A stretch of 40,789 nt of DNA, from NCBI GenBank assembly GCA_024763275.1, contig JANTFT010000019.1, positions 1 through 40,789 on the forward strand. Reading direction: 5' to 3'. The translations under genes were made by a program, and so were the position numbers. Of the stretch, positions 31,594-40,523 are shown in pieces. The stretch comes from Anaerolineales bacterium. GTDB lineage: Bacteria > Chloroflexota > Anaerolineae > Anaerolineales > UBA11858. The notes under the pieces are model-generated. The model was given only the letters and a program-made list of their open reading frames with translations, ran no database searches and was not told where the DNA came from. Each line of letters opens with the position of its first letter. Positions within the stretch are counted from its first letter, which is position 1.

Positions 31594-32685
31594 ATGGCAA
31601 CTTTAAAGATGCAAAATGTCACCAAACAATTTGGCCGAAATGTGATCGCCGTCAGGGATTTTAACCTCGAGGTGAAAGAACAGGAGTTTCTGGTGCTGCT
31701 GGGTCCCTCCGGGTGCGGGAAAACCACCGCCATGCGTATGGTCGCTGGATTGGAGGAAGTCACCACCGGCAAGATCTTTATCGGTGACCGCGACGTCACC
31801 GATCTGCCGCCCCGCAAACGCAATGTCAGTATGATCTTCCAGAACTATGCGGTCTGGCCTCACATGACGGTTTATGACAACATCGCCTTTGCCCTGAAAT
31901 TAAAGAATCTGCCCGCTGAGGAAATTGACAGGAAGGTGAAAGAGGCTGCCGGGCTGGCCAAGATCGAAATGCTGCTGGATCGGCTGCCTGCCCAGCTTTC
32001 TGGCGGTCAGCAGCAGCGGGTGGCAGTCTCACGGGCCATCGCGGTTAACCCGGACATCTTCCTGATGGATGAGCCGCTTTCCAACCTGGACGCTAAACTG
32101 CGGGTTTCCATGCGCACCGAATTGAAAGCCATCCATGAAAAAGCGGGGTCGACTACGGTCTTTGTGACCCACGACCAATCTGAAGCCATGAGTATGGCTG
32201 ACCGCATCGTGATCATGAAAGACGGAGAGGTCATTCAGGTCGGCTCTCCTGATGATGTTTACCATCGCAGCCGCTCGATCTTTGTGGCTGATTTCATCGG
32301 CACTCCGCCCACCAACTTTATGGAGGTCGATGTCCGCAAGGAAGGGGAAGGGATTCATCTGGTGAACTCTCACCTGAACCTGCTGCTTGAGCCTGCCTTG
32401 GCTAAGCATTTGAACACTTACAGCAAAGATAAAATCATCCTGGGTGTCCGCCCGGAGAATATGTTGCTGGTCAGCGAAGACGAGGCTGCTCTTTCTGCCA
32501 GCTGCCTGGTCTCTGAACCTCAGGGATCCCACCAGGTGGTGGCCATTCAACTGGATGACAGCATCATCAAAGTCATCGCCCCGGCCAGCCCGACCATCCT
32601 GCCAGGTACGGCTGTGCATATGAGCTTCAAACAGGAAACTCTGCGGTTCTTTGACCCGGATACTACCCTGGCAATCAACGACTGA
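31594..32685 (+). CDS. ABC sugar transporter ATPase (MsmK/UgpC/MalK-type)
   Basis: A 363-residue ATPase. Walker A is GPSGCGKTT (K43), the signature is LSGGQQQRVAVSRAI, Walker B is IFLMDEPLSNLD and the switch His is in VFVTHDQSEAM. The C-terminal third is the TOBE/regulatory domain typical of MalK-like subunits (IILGVRPENMLLVSED). It energises the two permeases upstream. SD AGGAG precedes the ATG, nine bases after the permease stop. Having its own ATPase in the operon means the transporter does not need a shared one. Confidence 0.96.
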   Translation: MATLKMQNVTKQFGRNVIAVRDFNLEVKEQEFLVLLGPSGCGKTTAMRMVAGLEEVTTGKIFIGDRDVTDLPPRKRNVSMIFQNYAVWPHMTVYDNIAFALKLKNLPAEEIDRKVKEAAGLAKIEMLLDRLPAQLSGGQQQRVAVSRAIAVNPDIFLMDEPLSNLDAKLRVSMRTELKAIHEKAGSTTVFVTHDQSEAMSMADRIVIMKDGEVIQVGSPDDVYHRSRSIFVADFIGTPPTNFMEVDVRKEGEGIHLVNSHLNLLLEPALAKHLNTYSKDKIILGVRPENMLLVSEDEAALSASCLVSEPQGSHQVVAIQLDDSIIKVIAPASPTILPGTAVHMSFKQETLRFFDPDTTLAIND

Positions 32686-32734
32686 AGGCTTTTCGAGCGG
32701 CATTGATTGCAGGCGGAAGCTAATTCGAGACCTT

Positions 32735-35700
32735 ATGCGCTACCAGAACCGTTTTACTCTGGAGAAAATCAGCCGCCGCCTGAAAGAGATTGAGGGGCTG
32801 GTTTATCAACACAGACAACCGCTCTCCCCCTTTTGGGGCAGGGAAGTGGACGTTCCGGGTCTGCCCCTGGATGAGACCCCGGGCCGGGAAGCGGGGTGGA
32901 AGCAAATCACACCGGGAAGCTACTGGATCCTGCCGCGGGTGAATTTCCAGCTGAAAACTGCGTTCACAGTCCCCCGCGAGTGGAAAGGGGAACAGCCAAT
33001 TGCCCTGTTCCTGGACATCGGAAAGGCCAGAGACTTCTCCCATCCCGAGGCGCTGGTATATATAGATGGTGAGCGTCTGGGAGCCTGCGATCGCTACCAT
33101 CAGGAACTTGGCCTGCCCGAAAGCTTCCAGGACGGTAAAGCGCACACCCTGCATCTCAGCGGGTGGAGCGGTATTGGCGGCGCCACTGTGGGGGATATGA
33201 CCCTGCGGCTGCAGATGGGGCTCAGCGAAATTGTTGCCATCCACCCTGAAACGCGCGCTTTCCTGGCGACAGCCCGGGTCACTCTGGGGATCCTGGATCA
33301 CCTCAGCGACCAGGACTCCCGTTTTTTCCATTTACTCAATGCCCTCAACGAAGCCATAACCCGGGTGGATTTACGCCTGCCTATCGGGGAGGGGTTTTAT
33401 AATTCGATTCCTGCAGCCCACCAGTATTTGCAGGGTAGGATTAAGACCGCGGGAGAACCCCTGGATGTGGATCTGTATGCGGCAGGCCACGCTCACATTG
33501 ATGTTGCCTGGCTGTGGACCCTTGCCCAGACCCGCCAGAAATCCCGCCGCTCATTTTCCAATGCCCTGGGGTTGATGGATGAGTTCGAATCCTTCACTTT
33601 TACCCAGAGCCAGCCCCAGCTTTATGCCTACCTGCAGGAGGATGACCCCGGGATGTTTGAGGAGATCAGACGGCGGGTGCGGGAAGGCCGCTGGGAACCC
33701 ATTGGAGGGATGTGGGTCGAGGCGGACTGCAATATCACCGGTCCGGAATCCCTGGTCAGGCAGCTGCTGCTGGGCAGGGAATACTTCCGGGAGCAGTTTG
33801 GCCCTGAGGCGGAATCTCCGGTCCTCTGGCTGCCGGATGTCTTCGGGTATGCCTGGAATCTGCCCCAGCTGATCAAGGAAGCCGGGCTGGAATATTTTTT
33901 CACCATCAAGATCGGTTGGAACCAGTACAACCGGCTGCCGTTCGATTCCTTCTGGTGGCAGGGCCTGGACGGAACCCGGGTCTTGACCCATTTCTCGACC
34001 ACCAAGAACCCTGATAGCGCCCATGCTTCGACCTATAATTCGGATGCCTCACCGGGACAGATCCTGGGCACCTGGCTCAATTTCCAGAACAAGGATGATG
34101 CTCCTCCAGGGGATTCTCTGCCCCTGCTGATGTCTTACGGTTGGGGTGACGGTGGTGGTGGGCCGACCCGGGAAATGGTCGAAAATATCCTGGAGCTGGA
34201 GAACTTTCCCGCTGCCCCCCGGGCCAGGCCTGGCAAGGTGATCGATTTTTTCCACCAGCTAGAAAGGGTCAGCCAATCCCTGCCGATCTGGAACGGCGAG
34301 CTGTACCTGGAATACCACCGGGGGACCTATACCACCCAGGCCAGGAACAAGAAAGCCAACCGCAAGCTGGAATTTGCCCTCCAGAACGCTGAGTTCCTGG
34401 CAGCGGCAGCAGGGCTGTTCGATCCGGATTACAGCTATCCCGGAAGGGATCTCAAAAGGGCCTGGAAGCTGGTGTGCCTGAACCAGTTTCACGATATCCT
34501 GCCGGGCACTTCGATCGCCCCGGTTTATCGGGAATCCCTGGAGCAGTACCGGAAAGCGGAAGAGCTTGCTGATGCGATCATCCACCAGGCTCTGACATCG
34601 CTTGCTGAGCAATTTGGTTCCCAACTGGTGGTGAACCCGACCTCATTTGAGAGAAACGAGCCTGTACAGATCGATGGGGAGTATGCCCAAAGCGGGCCGC
34701 TGCCGCCTTACAGCATTACCCCTCTGGTTGAGCTGCCCGCTGAACAGGAGAGAGGGGCATTGATCTGCAGGGAGGATCTGCTGGAGAACGATTTCCTGCG
34801 GGTGGAGCTGAATCGGGCGGGGGATATCCAGCGCATCTATGATAAAAAAGCGGGCCGGGAAGTGCTCCCGGAAGGAGCGCTTGCCAATCAATGGATCGCC
34901 TTTGAGGACCGCCCCCTTTCCTGGGATGCCTGGGATATCGAGATCTATTATGATGACAAGAGCTGGCTGGCTGACCCGGCTGCATCCATCAAGGTCCTGG
35001 AGCAGGGTCCTCTGCGGGGAACGCTGGAAATCACCCGGAAGATATTGAACAGCCCTTATGCCCAGCGGATCTCTCTGGCGCATAACAGCCCCCGGATAGA
35101 TTTTGATACGACCATAAACTGGCAGGAGCGCAAGGTCCTGCTCAAGGCGGCTTTTCCGGTAAATGTGCTCAGTCCGAAGGCCACCTACGAGATCCAGTGG
35201 GGCAACGTGGAGCGCCCCACCCACAGCAATACCAGCTGGGATTGGGCTCGTTTTGAGACCGCTGCTCAGAAGTGGGTCGATCTCAGTGAGGGGAATTATG
35301 GGGTCAGCCTGCTCAACGACTGCAAATACGGGCATGATATCCACGGAAACACTCTCCGGCTGACCCTGCTGCGCGGCACCACAGACCCGGATCTGGGGGC
35401 GGATCTGGGGGAGCACAGTTTTACCTACAGCCTTTACCCCCACCAGGGCTCCTGGGCTGAAAGCACCATCCGGGAAGCCTATGCCCTGAACAATCCCCTG
35501 CGGGTCTGGAAGGGAGACAATCAGGGGGGACCCCTTACTGAAGGACCATTCTCGCTGGTTTCCGTGGCTGAACCCAACCTGGTGATCGAAACCGTCAAGA
35601 AGGCCGAGGATGGAGAGGGGCTGATTGTCCGGATGTATGACTGCCGCCGGAGCCGAGGAGAGTTCACCCTGCGGATGGGCTTCCCGGTAGCAAGCGCCTG

Positions 35701-35818
35701 GCAGACCAATATCCTGGAAGAACCCCTGATCCCCTTGGAAGTTGCAGGATCCTTGATAAAAGGGAGTTATCGGCCCTATCAGATCATAACTGTTAGAATT
35801 GTTCCGGAAGGAAGGTAA
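32735..35818 (+). CDS. GH38 alpha-mannosidase
   Basis: A 1027-residue glycoside hydrolase of the large Ams1-like type. The start MRYQNRFTLEKISRRL at 32735 begins the family's usual N-terminus; its SD is weak. The catalytic domain shows the zinc motif AAGHAHIDVAWLW (H252, H254, D256), the nucleophile block GGMWVEADCN (D331) and LPDVFGYAWNLPQLI. The C-terminal half carries the beta-sandwich domains of the family. No signal peptide is seen, so it acts in the cytoplasm on imported alpha-mannosides. E. coli MngB, another GH38 enzyme, cleaves a mannosylglycerate derivative, which gives precedent for glycerate glycosides. The true substrate here is inferred only. Confidence 0.94.
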   Translation: MRYQNRFTLEKISRRLKEIEGLVYQHRQPLSPFWGREVDVPGLPLDETPGREAGWKQITPGSYWILPRVNFQLKTAFTVPREWKGEQPIALFLDIGKARDFSHPEALVYIDGERLGACDRYHQELGLPESFQDGKAHTLHLSGWSGIGGATVGDMTLRLQMGLSEIVAIHPETRAFLATARVTLGILDHLSDQDSRFFHLLNALNEAITRVDLRLPIGEGFYNSIPAAHQYLQGRIKTAGEPLDVDLYAAGHAHIDVAWLWTLAQTRQKSRRSFSNALGLMDEFESFTFTQSQPQLYAYLQEDDPGMFEEIRRRVREGRWEPIGGMWVEADCNITGPESLVRQLLLGREYFREQFGPEAESPVLWLPDVFGYAWNLPQLIKEAGLEYFFTIKIGWNQYNRLPFDSFWWQGLDGTRVLTHFSTTKNPDSAHASTYNSDASPGQILGTWLNFQNKDDAPPGDSLPLLMSYGWGDGGGGPTREMVENILELENFPAAPRARPGKVIDFFHQLERVSQSLPIWNGELYLEYHRGTYTTQARNKKANRKLEFALQNAEFLAAAAGLFDPDYSYPGRDLKRAWKLVCLNQFHDILPGTSIAPVYRESLEQYRKAEELADAIIHQALTSLAEQFGSQLVVNPTSFERNEPVQIDGEYAQSGPLPPYSITPLVELPAEQERGALICREDLLENDFLRVELNRAGDIQRIYDKKAGREVLPEGALANQWIAFEDRPLSWDAWDIEIYYDDKSWLADPAASIKVLEQGPLRGTLEITRKILNSPYAQRISLAHNSPRIDFDTTINWQERKVLLKAAFPVNVLSPKATYEIQWGNVERPTHSNTSWDWARFETAAQKWVDLSEGNYGVSLLNDCKYGHDIHGNTLRLTLLRGTTDPDLGADLGEHSFTYSLYPHQGSWAESTIREAYALNNPLRVWKGDNQGGPLTEGPFSLVSVAEPNLVIETVKKAEDGEGLIVRMYDCRRSRGEFTLRMGFPVASAWQTNILEEPLIPLEVAGSLIKGSYRPYQIITVRIVPEGR

Positions 35819-35825
35819 TCCGTAT

Positions 35826-36434
35826 ATGACTGGATCCAGATTCGCACTTTATCTGCTACCGCCCTATCCCCTCGCGAGGGACATCGCCGAGGTGCACAGC
35901 ATGCTCCGCAAGCAGTTCGGGTTTGCTGCGGCTGACCGCTTCCCGGTCCACTGTACGGTAAAGGGATTCTTCAAAAAGAATGAGAAACCCGTTGACCGGC
36001 TGGTGGAGGAACTGGATGCATTTTTCACGGACCGGGGTCCGCTGCCGGTCAGTATTGAGAATCAGCGGGTGGATCCCATTGGCTTTGGACTCAGCCTGCT
36101 GAACCTGGACGGCAAACCCAACCAACCCTTCCTGAAGCTGCGAGAGGAAGTGGTGGAGATCATCCTTCCTTATATCGCCGATGATTGCGATTTCAGGGAG
36201 CACGATCTCGGTCATCCCTATCATCCTCATATCACCTTTGCTTTCCGGGATATCCCCAATGAGCTTTATGAGAATGTCTTTGCCTGGCTGGCCCCGGCAC
36301 CGGAGATGACCGGGCAGTTTTCCGCTGACACCTACCATTTTCTGGAGTTCTTTTCCGACGATTGGCCTGGAAACTGGTGGGAAACCATCCGCTGGCGGTT
36401 GATCAGATCGTGGCGCCTGGAGGAAAGGGCTTGA
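35826..36434 (+). CDS. 2H phosphoesterase / 2'-5' RNA ligase-like protein
   Basis: A 202-residue protein of the 2H phosphoesterase superfamily. The two HxT motifs are HCTVKGF near residue 38 and HPHITFAF near residue 138. They form the paired active site that in relatives hydrolyses cyclic phosphodiesters or ligates RNA. SD AAGGAAGG lies upstream, and the ATG at 35826 is seven bases past the GH38 stop. Its stop overlaps the GH130 start (TTGA), so it sits firmly inside the sugar operon. A role with cyclic phosphate sugars or glycerol derivatives is possible but not shown. Confidence 0.85.
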   Translation: MTGSRFALYLLPPYPLARDIAEVHSMLRKQFGFAAADRFPVHCTVKGFFKKNEKPVDRLVEELDAFFTDRGPLPVSIENQRVDPIGFGLSLLNLDGKPNQPFLKLREEVVEIILPYIADDCDFREHDLGHPYHPHITFAFRDIPNELYENVFAWLAPAPEMTGQFSADTYHFLEFFSDDWPGNWWETIRWRLIRSWRLEERA

Positions 36435-37351
36435 TAAAACTGGAACGCCTCACTGAAAGACCTGTTCTCTCCCCCAACCCGCAGCACAGCTGGGAGGCTG
36501 CGGCGGTATTCAACGCGGCTGCGATTTTCCACAATCAGCTGGTCCATCTGATCTACCGGGCTACGGACATCACCTCCAACGGGCAGCAGGGCAGGTATAT
36601 TAACAGTCTCGGCTACGCGGTCAGCAGCGACGGGGTTCACTTCAACCGGCTGGTTGACCCCATCCTGAGGGCTGATGTTCCCCAGGAATCCCGTGGACCG
36701 GAGGACCCGCGGATCGTCTCCCTGGAAGGGAAATTCTACATGCTTTACACGGGCTACGGGGGGAGATTTGAGGGGGACTACCGCATCTGCCTGGCAATTT
36801 CTCCCAATTTGATCCACTGGAAGCGGCAGGGAGTGATGCTGGATGAACCCAATAAGGACGCCTCACTGCTGCCCGCGAAAGTCGGAGGGCGGTATGTGAT
36901 GTTCCACCGCCGGGCTCCCGATATCTGGGTGTCCTACTCGGATGATCTGAAAAGCTGGTCCGACCACCGATCGCTCATGGGCCCCCTTCCCAATTCGGAT
37001 TGGGAGTCCGACAAGATCGGCCTGGCAGGTCCGCCCTTGAGAACGGAATCGGGCTGGGTAATGATCTACCATGGGGTGGGTGGGAGCCCCCGCAAGTACA
37101 GCCTGGGCATCGCCCTGCTGGATGGAGAGGATCCGGGCCGGGTGATCTACCGCCAGCCGGAGCCCATCCTGGAGCCCGAACTGGACTGGGAGGTCAAGGG
37201 GTTTGTCCCCAATGTGGTGTTCAGCTGCGGCCAGGTCGTACTGGAGGACCGGCTGCTGGTCTATTACGGGGGTGCGGACCAGGTGATCGGGGTTGCCGGG
37301 TTAGACATGAAATTCATAAATGAATTCGGAGCACAAACCAATGGCATCTAA
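36431..37351 (+). CDS. GH130-family mannoside phosphorylase or hydrolase
   Basis: A 306-residue five-bladed beta-propeller enzyme. The TTG at 36431 is chosen because GGAGG lies seven bases upstream and TTGA couples it to the preceding stop; the track ATG has no SD. The proposed catalytic Asp is D92 in SRGPEDPRIV, and other family landmarks include MLYTGYGG, MFHRR and IYHGVGG. Known GH130 members act on beta-mannosides, either by phosphorolysis to alpha-mannose 1-phosphate or by hydrolysis. Which of the two applies depends on phosphate-binding basic residues that cannot be settled by eye. Beta specificity does not match alpha-linked mannosylglucosylglycerate, so the operon may handle a second linkage. 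Confidence 0.9.
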   Translation: MIKLERLTERPVLSPNPQHSWEAAAVFNAAAIFHNQLVHLIYRATDITSNGQQGRYINSLGYAVSSDGVHFNRLVDPILRADVPQESRGPEDPRIVSLEGKFYMLYTGYGGRFEGDYRICLAISPNLIHWKRQGVMLDEPNKDASLLPAKVGGRYVMFHRRAPDIWVSYSDDLKSWSDHRSLMGPLPNSDWESDKIGLAGPPLRTESGWVMIYHGVGGSPRKYSLGIALLDGEDPGRVIYRQPEPILEPELDWEVKGFVPNVVFSCGQVVLEDRLLVYYGGADQVIGVAGLDMKFINEFGAQTNGI

Positions 37352-38708
37352 AAAGACCATAGGCGTTTTCCATTACCAGGTTGGCGGCACCGATGGCGTG
37401 TCCCTGGAGATTGACAAGTGGAAGCTGATCCTGGAAGGGATGGGCCATACTGTGCACCTGATCGGGGGGGATCTGGGAACAGCCGAGGGGACCCTGGTCC
37501 GGGAAATGTACCATCACCTTCCTGAAAGCAAACGTCTGAACCGGAACACCTTCCAGGAACTGGTTGATTTTGACCCGGCGGGCTACCAGGCAGAGCTTGA
37601 GAGGATGACAGCTGAGATCGCGGAGCGGTTCAGGGAGGTGACCCGGGACAAGGGAATTGACCTGATCCTGGCTGAAAATGTCTGGTGCGTGGGGGCGAAT
37701 CCAGCGGTGGCGCCGGCCCTGGAAATCGTCCGCCAGGAACTGGAACTCCCGGCTGTAGCCCACAACCACGATTTTTACTGGGAGCGCCGGGAGGGTTTTT
37801 CCCTCACCTGCGCCGGGGCGGTGGCTTTAGCGGACTTGTATTTACCTCCCCACGATCCAGCTATCCGTCATACGGTGATCAACAGCCTGGCCCAATCCCA
37901 ACTGCTAGCCAGAAAGGGGATCCCCTCCACGGTTGTCCCCAATGTGTTCGACTTCGCTGGACCCGCCTGGGTAAAGGATCCCTACAACGAAGATCTCAGG
38001 GAAGAGATCGGGCTGACCCCAAATGACCTGGTGCTGCTGCAGGCGACGCGCATCGTCTCCCGTAAGGGGATTGAGCTGGCAATCGACTTTGCCAGTGCCC
38101 TTAATGACCCTGAGCGGCGGAAGTTCCTCCAGGAGAAGGGCCTGTATGACGGACGTTCCTTTGGGGAGAGCGACCGGATCGTCCTGGTGCTGGCTGGGTA
38201 TGCTCGCGATGATGCTACTGGCAAGTACAAGGATTTGCTGACTGAAAAAGCCCGCCAGAGCAACGTTCCCCTGCTGTATATTGAGGACCGGGTGGACGCT
38301 GAACGGGGTCAGCGGGAGGGTAAAAAAGTCTATTCTCTGTGGGATACCTACACTATGGCGGATCTGGTAACCTATCCCAGCCTGTGGGAAGGGTGGGGCA
38401 ATCAGTTCCTGGAAGGGGTGAAAGCCAGGCTGCCTCTGCTGGTATTCGAGTATCCTGTCTACCTGGCGGATATCAAGGACAAGGGGTTCCAGGTGATCTC
38501 CCTGGGCGACCAGCTTCAGGGTTATGATTCCCGGGGGTTGGCAGTGGTGGCCGAGGATGTCATCGAACGGGCCGCCGATCAGGCGCTGATCATGCTGACA
38601 GATCCCCGGGAAAGAGCCCGGGTGGTTGAAAGGAATTTCACGCTGGGGCGGAAGCATTATTCCCTAGAGGCGCTCCGCGGATATCTGGAGAGGGTTTTCA
38701 ATTTCTGA
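37341..38708 (+). CDS. GT4-type retaining glycosyltransferase
   Basis: A 455-residue glycosyltransferase of the GT-B fold. The ATG at 37341 is preferred to 37320 because GGAG lies nine bases before it. It overlaps the end of GH130 by 11 bases. The N-terminal domain begins KKTIGVFHYQVGGTDGVSLEIDKWKLILEGMGHTVHLI, and the donor domain has LLQATRIVSRKGIELAIDF and the EX7E motif E350-x7-E358 in SLWEGWGNQFLEG. Such enzymes move a sugar from a nucleotide sugar with retention. In this setting it could add mannose or glucose to glycerate or glucosylglycerate, as the one-step mannosylglucosylglycerate synthase of Petrotoga does. That match is from memory and context only. No membrane anchor is seen. 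Confidence 0.87.
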   Translation: MASKKTIGVFHYQVGGTDGVSLEIDKWKLILEGMGHTVHLIGGDLGTAEGTLVREMYHHLPESKRLNRNTFQELVDFDPAGYQAELERMTAEIAERFREVTRDKGIDLILAENVWCVGANPAVAPALEIVRQELELPAVAHNHDFYWERREGFSLTCAGAVALADLYLPPHDPAIRHTVINSLAQSQLLARKGIPSTVVPNVFDFAGPAWVKDPYNEDLREEIGLTPNDLVLLQATRIVSRKGIELAIDFASALNDPERRKFLQEKGLYDGRSFGESDRIVLVLAGYARDDATGKYKDLLTEKARQSNVPLLYIEDRVDAERGQREGKKVYSLWDTYTMADLVTYPSLWEGWGNQFLEGVKARLPLLVFEYPVYLADIKDKGFQVISLGDQLQGYDSRGLAVVAEDVIERAADQALIMLTDPRERARVVERNFTLGRKHYSLEALRGYLERVFNF

Positions 38709-38730
38709 ACGGAGTTGGTATACAGAAAAT

Positions 38731-40488
38731 ATGAGCAGGAAAGAGAGCTTGGATCGGATCAGGGAATATCTGCAGCGGCTGTATGGTGACCTTCAGACTC
38801 AGCAGCTCTGGCCGCGTTTAATGGACCTGATGGATTCCTATCGGCGCGAAGGAAAGGACCCCGGAAAGACCCCGGTTGACACGCTGCAGAATCTGGGCGC
38901 CCTGCTGATTACCTACGGCGACCAATTTCAGGTCCCCGATCAATCCCATTTCACCACCCTGGCTGAGTTCATCAGTGAATACTTGGAGGGGTTGATCTCC
39001 GCGGTCCACCTGCTGCCGTTCTTTCCTTATTCATCGGATGATGGTTTCTCTGTTATCAACTACAAAGAGGTGCATCCAGACTTCGGCAGCTGGGATGACC
39101 TCCTTCAGCTGGGCAGGTGCTGCTATCTGATGTTTGACGCCGTGGTCAACCACGTGTCCCGGGAAAGTGAATGGTTCCAGAAATACCTCCAGAAAGTGCC
39201 GCCTTACAGGGATTACTTTATTGAGGTGGATCCGGGAGTGGATCTGAGCCAGGTCGTCCGTCCCCGAGCCCGTCCCCTGCTCACTGAAGTTCAAACCGCG
39301 GAAGGGCCTGCCTGGGTCTGGACCACATTCAGTACCGACCAGATAGACCTGAATTATAAGAACCCCCAGGTGCTGCTGGAAATCATCGATGTGCTGCTCT
39401 TCTATGTTTCCCGGGGAGCGCGGATCATCCGCCTGGACGCGATCGCCTTCCTGTGGAAGGAGATAGGCACCCCCTGCATCCACCTCCCACAAACCCACCT
39501 GGTGATCAAGCTGATGCGGGCGGTCCTCGATGTGGTGGAGCCGGAAGTCATCCTGATCACGGAAACCAATGTACCCCAGGAGGAAAACAGCAGTTATTTC
39601 GGGGAGCCGCTGGGGAACAGCTCTGACAGGAACACGGCTGGCGATGAAGCCCAGATGGTATACCAGTTCCCGCTGGCACCCCTGATCCTGCATACATTCC
39701 GGACAGGAAACACGGAAGTCCTGACTGATTGGGCATCCACAATCGCAGTGCCTTATGATTCAGCGGCTTTTTTGAATTTCATTGCCTCTCATGACGGTAT
39801 TGGCCTGAGGCCTGCGGAAGGGCTGCTGACTGAAGCTGAAATCCAGGCCCTGGTTGACCAGACCCTGGCGCGAGGAGGCCGGGTTTCCTATCGAAGCGGA
39901 CCTGATGGAAACAAGAGCGTTTATGAGCTGAACATCACCCTGTTCGATATGCTGACTGATCCCGGGGAGGCTGATTTGGAAAAGTCAGTTGCCCGGTTTA
40001 TGGCCTCCCAGGCGATCATGCTCTCGTTGGCAGGCGTGCCGGCGATCTATGCCCTCAGCCTATTCGGAGCGCCCAATAACCAGGGGGAGGTTGAGAATAC
40101 CGGGAGGGCGCGATCCATCAACCGTCAGAAATATGTTCTCAGCGATCTGGAGCAAGCCCTGGCGGATCCATCCTCCCGGGCTGCCAGGGTCTTTTCGGCT
40201 TACCGGCAATTGTTGAAGGCCAGGAAGGACCATCCGGCGTTTCATCCTCTAGCTTCTCAACAGGTTCTCAAGCTGGATTCCCGGATAGTTGCCGTCCTGA
40301 GAACCGCCGGGGAAGGACGAGAATCGGTCTTGTGCTTGATCAATGTCGCCGCTGAGCCGGTCGAGCTGCAGGTAGAAGACTCCCTGCTGGGACCACGGGG
40401 CAGGGTCGATCTGCTGACCGGGACACCCTATCGGTCGGGGAGGCTGGCCCTGGATCCGTTCCAGACCCTGTGGCTTTCAGGGAAATAA
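38731..40488 (+). CDS. GH13_18 phosphorylase, probably glucosylglycerate phosphorylase-like
   Basis: A 585-residue alpha-amylase-fold enzyme of the sucrose phosphorylase subfamily. The conserved blocks are visible: DAVVNHVSRESEWFQ, nucleophile D236 in RIIRLDAIAFLWKEIGT, acid/base E278 in ILITETNVPQEENSSYF and D355 in FIASHDGIGLRP. The phrases IHLPQTHLVIKLMRAVLDVVEP and YFG...GDEAQMVYQFPLAPLIL are closer to E. coli YcjM-type glucosylglycerate phosphorylases (EC 2.4.1.352) than to sucrose phosphorylase as I recall them. A short insert (EPLGNSSDRNTA) follows SYFG. The reaction would be glucosylglycerate + phosphate to glucose 1-phosphate + glycerate in the cytoplasm. It is the last gene of the operon; the right repeat arm starts 36 bases later. 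Confidence 0.9.
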   Translation: MSRKESLDRIREYLQRLYGDLQTQQLWPRLMDLMDSYRREGKDPGKTPVDTLQNLGALLITYGDQFQVPDQSHFTTLAEFISEYLEGLISAVHLLPFFPYSSDDGFSVINYKEVHPDFGSWDDLLQLGRCCYLMFDAVVNHVSRESEWFQKYLQKVPPYRDYFIEVDPGVDLSQVVRPRARPLLTEVQTAEGPAWVWTTFSTDQIDLNYKNPQVLLEIIDVLLFYVSRGARIIRLDAIAFLWKEIGTPCIHLPQTHLVIKLMRAVLDVVEPEVILITETNVPQEENSSYFGEPLGNSSDRNTAGDEAQMVYQFPLAPLILHTFRTGNTEVLTDWASTIAVPYDSAAFLNFIASHDGIGLRPAEGLLTEAEIQALVDQTLARGGRVSYRSGPDGNKSVYELNITLFDMLTDPGEADLEKSVARFMASQAIMLSLAGVPAIYALSLFGAPNNQGEVENTGRARSINRQKYVLSDLEQALADPSSRAARVFSAYRQLLKARKDHPAFHPLASQQVLKLDSRIVAVLRTAGEGRESVLCLINVAAEPVELQVEDSLLGPRGRVDLLTGTPYRSGRLALDPFQTLWLSGK

Positions 40489-40523
40489 GACCGGCAAGAC
40501 AGCTGGTATTCCGCGGGTAAGCA

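Noticed and set aside
36431-37351. GH130 as a simple mannosylglucosylglycerate phosphorylase
   Set aside because: Known GH130 enzymes act on beta-mannosides with inversion, while that solute is alpha-linked; not assigned without an assay.
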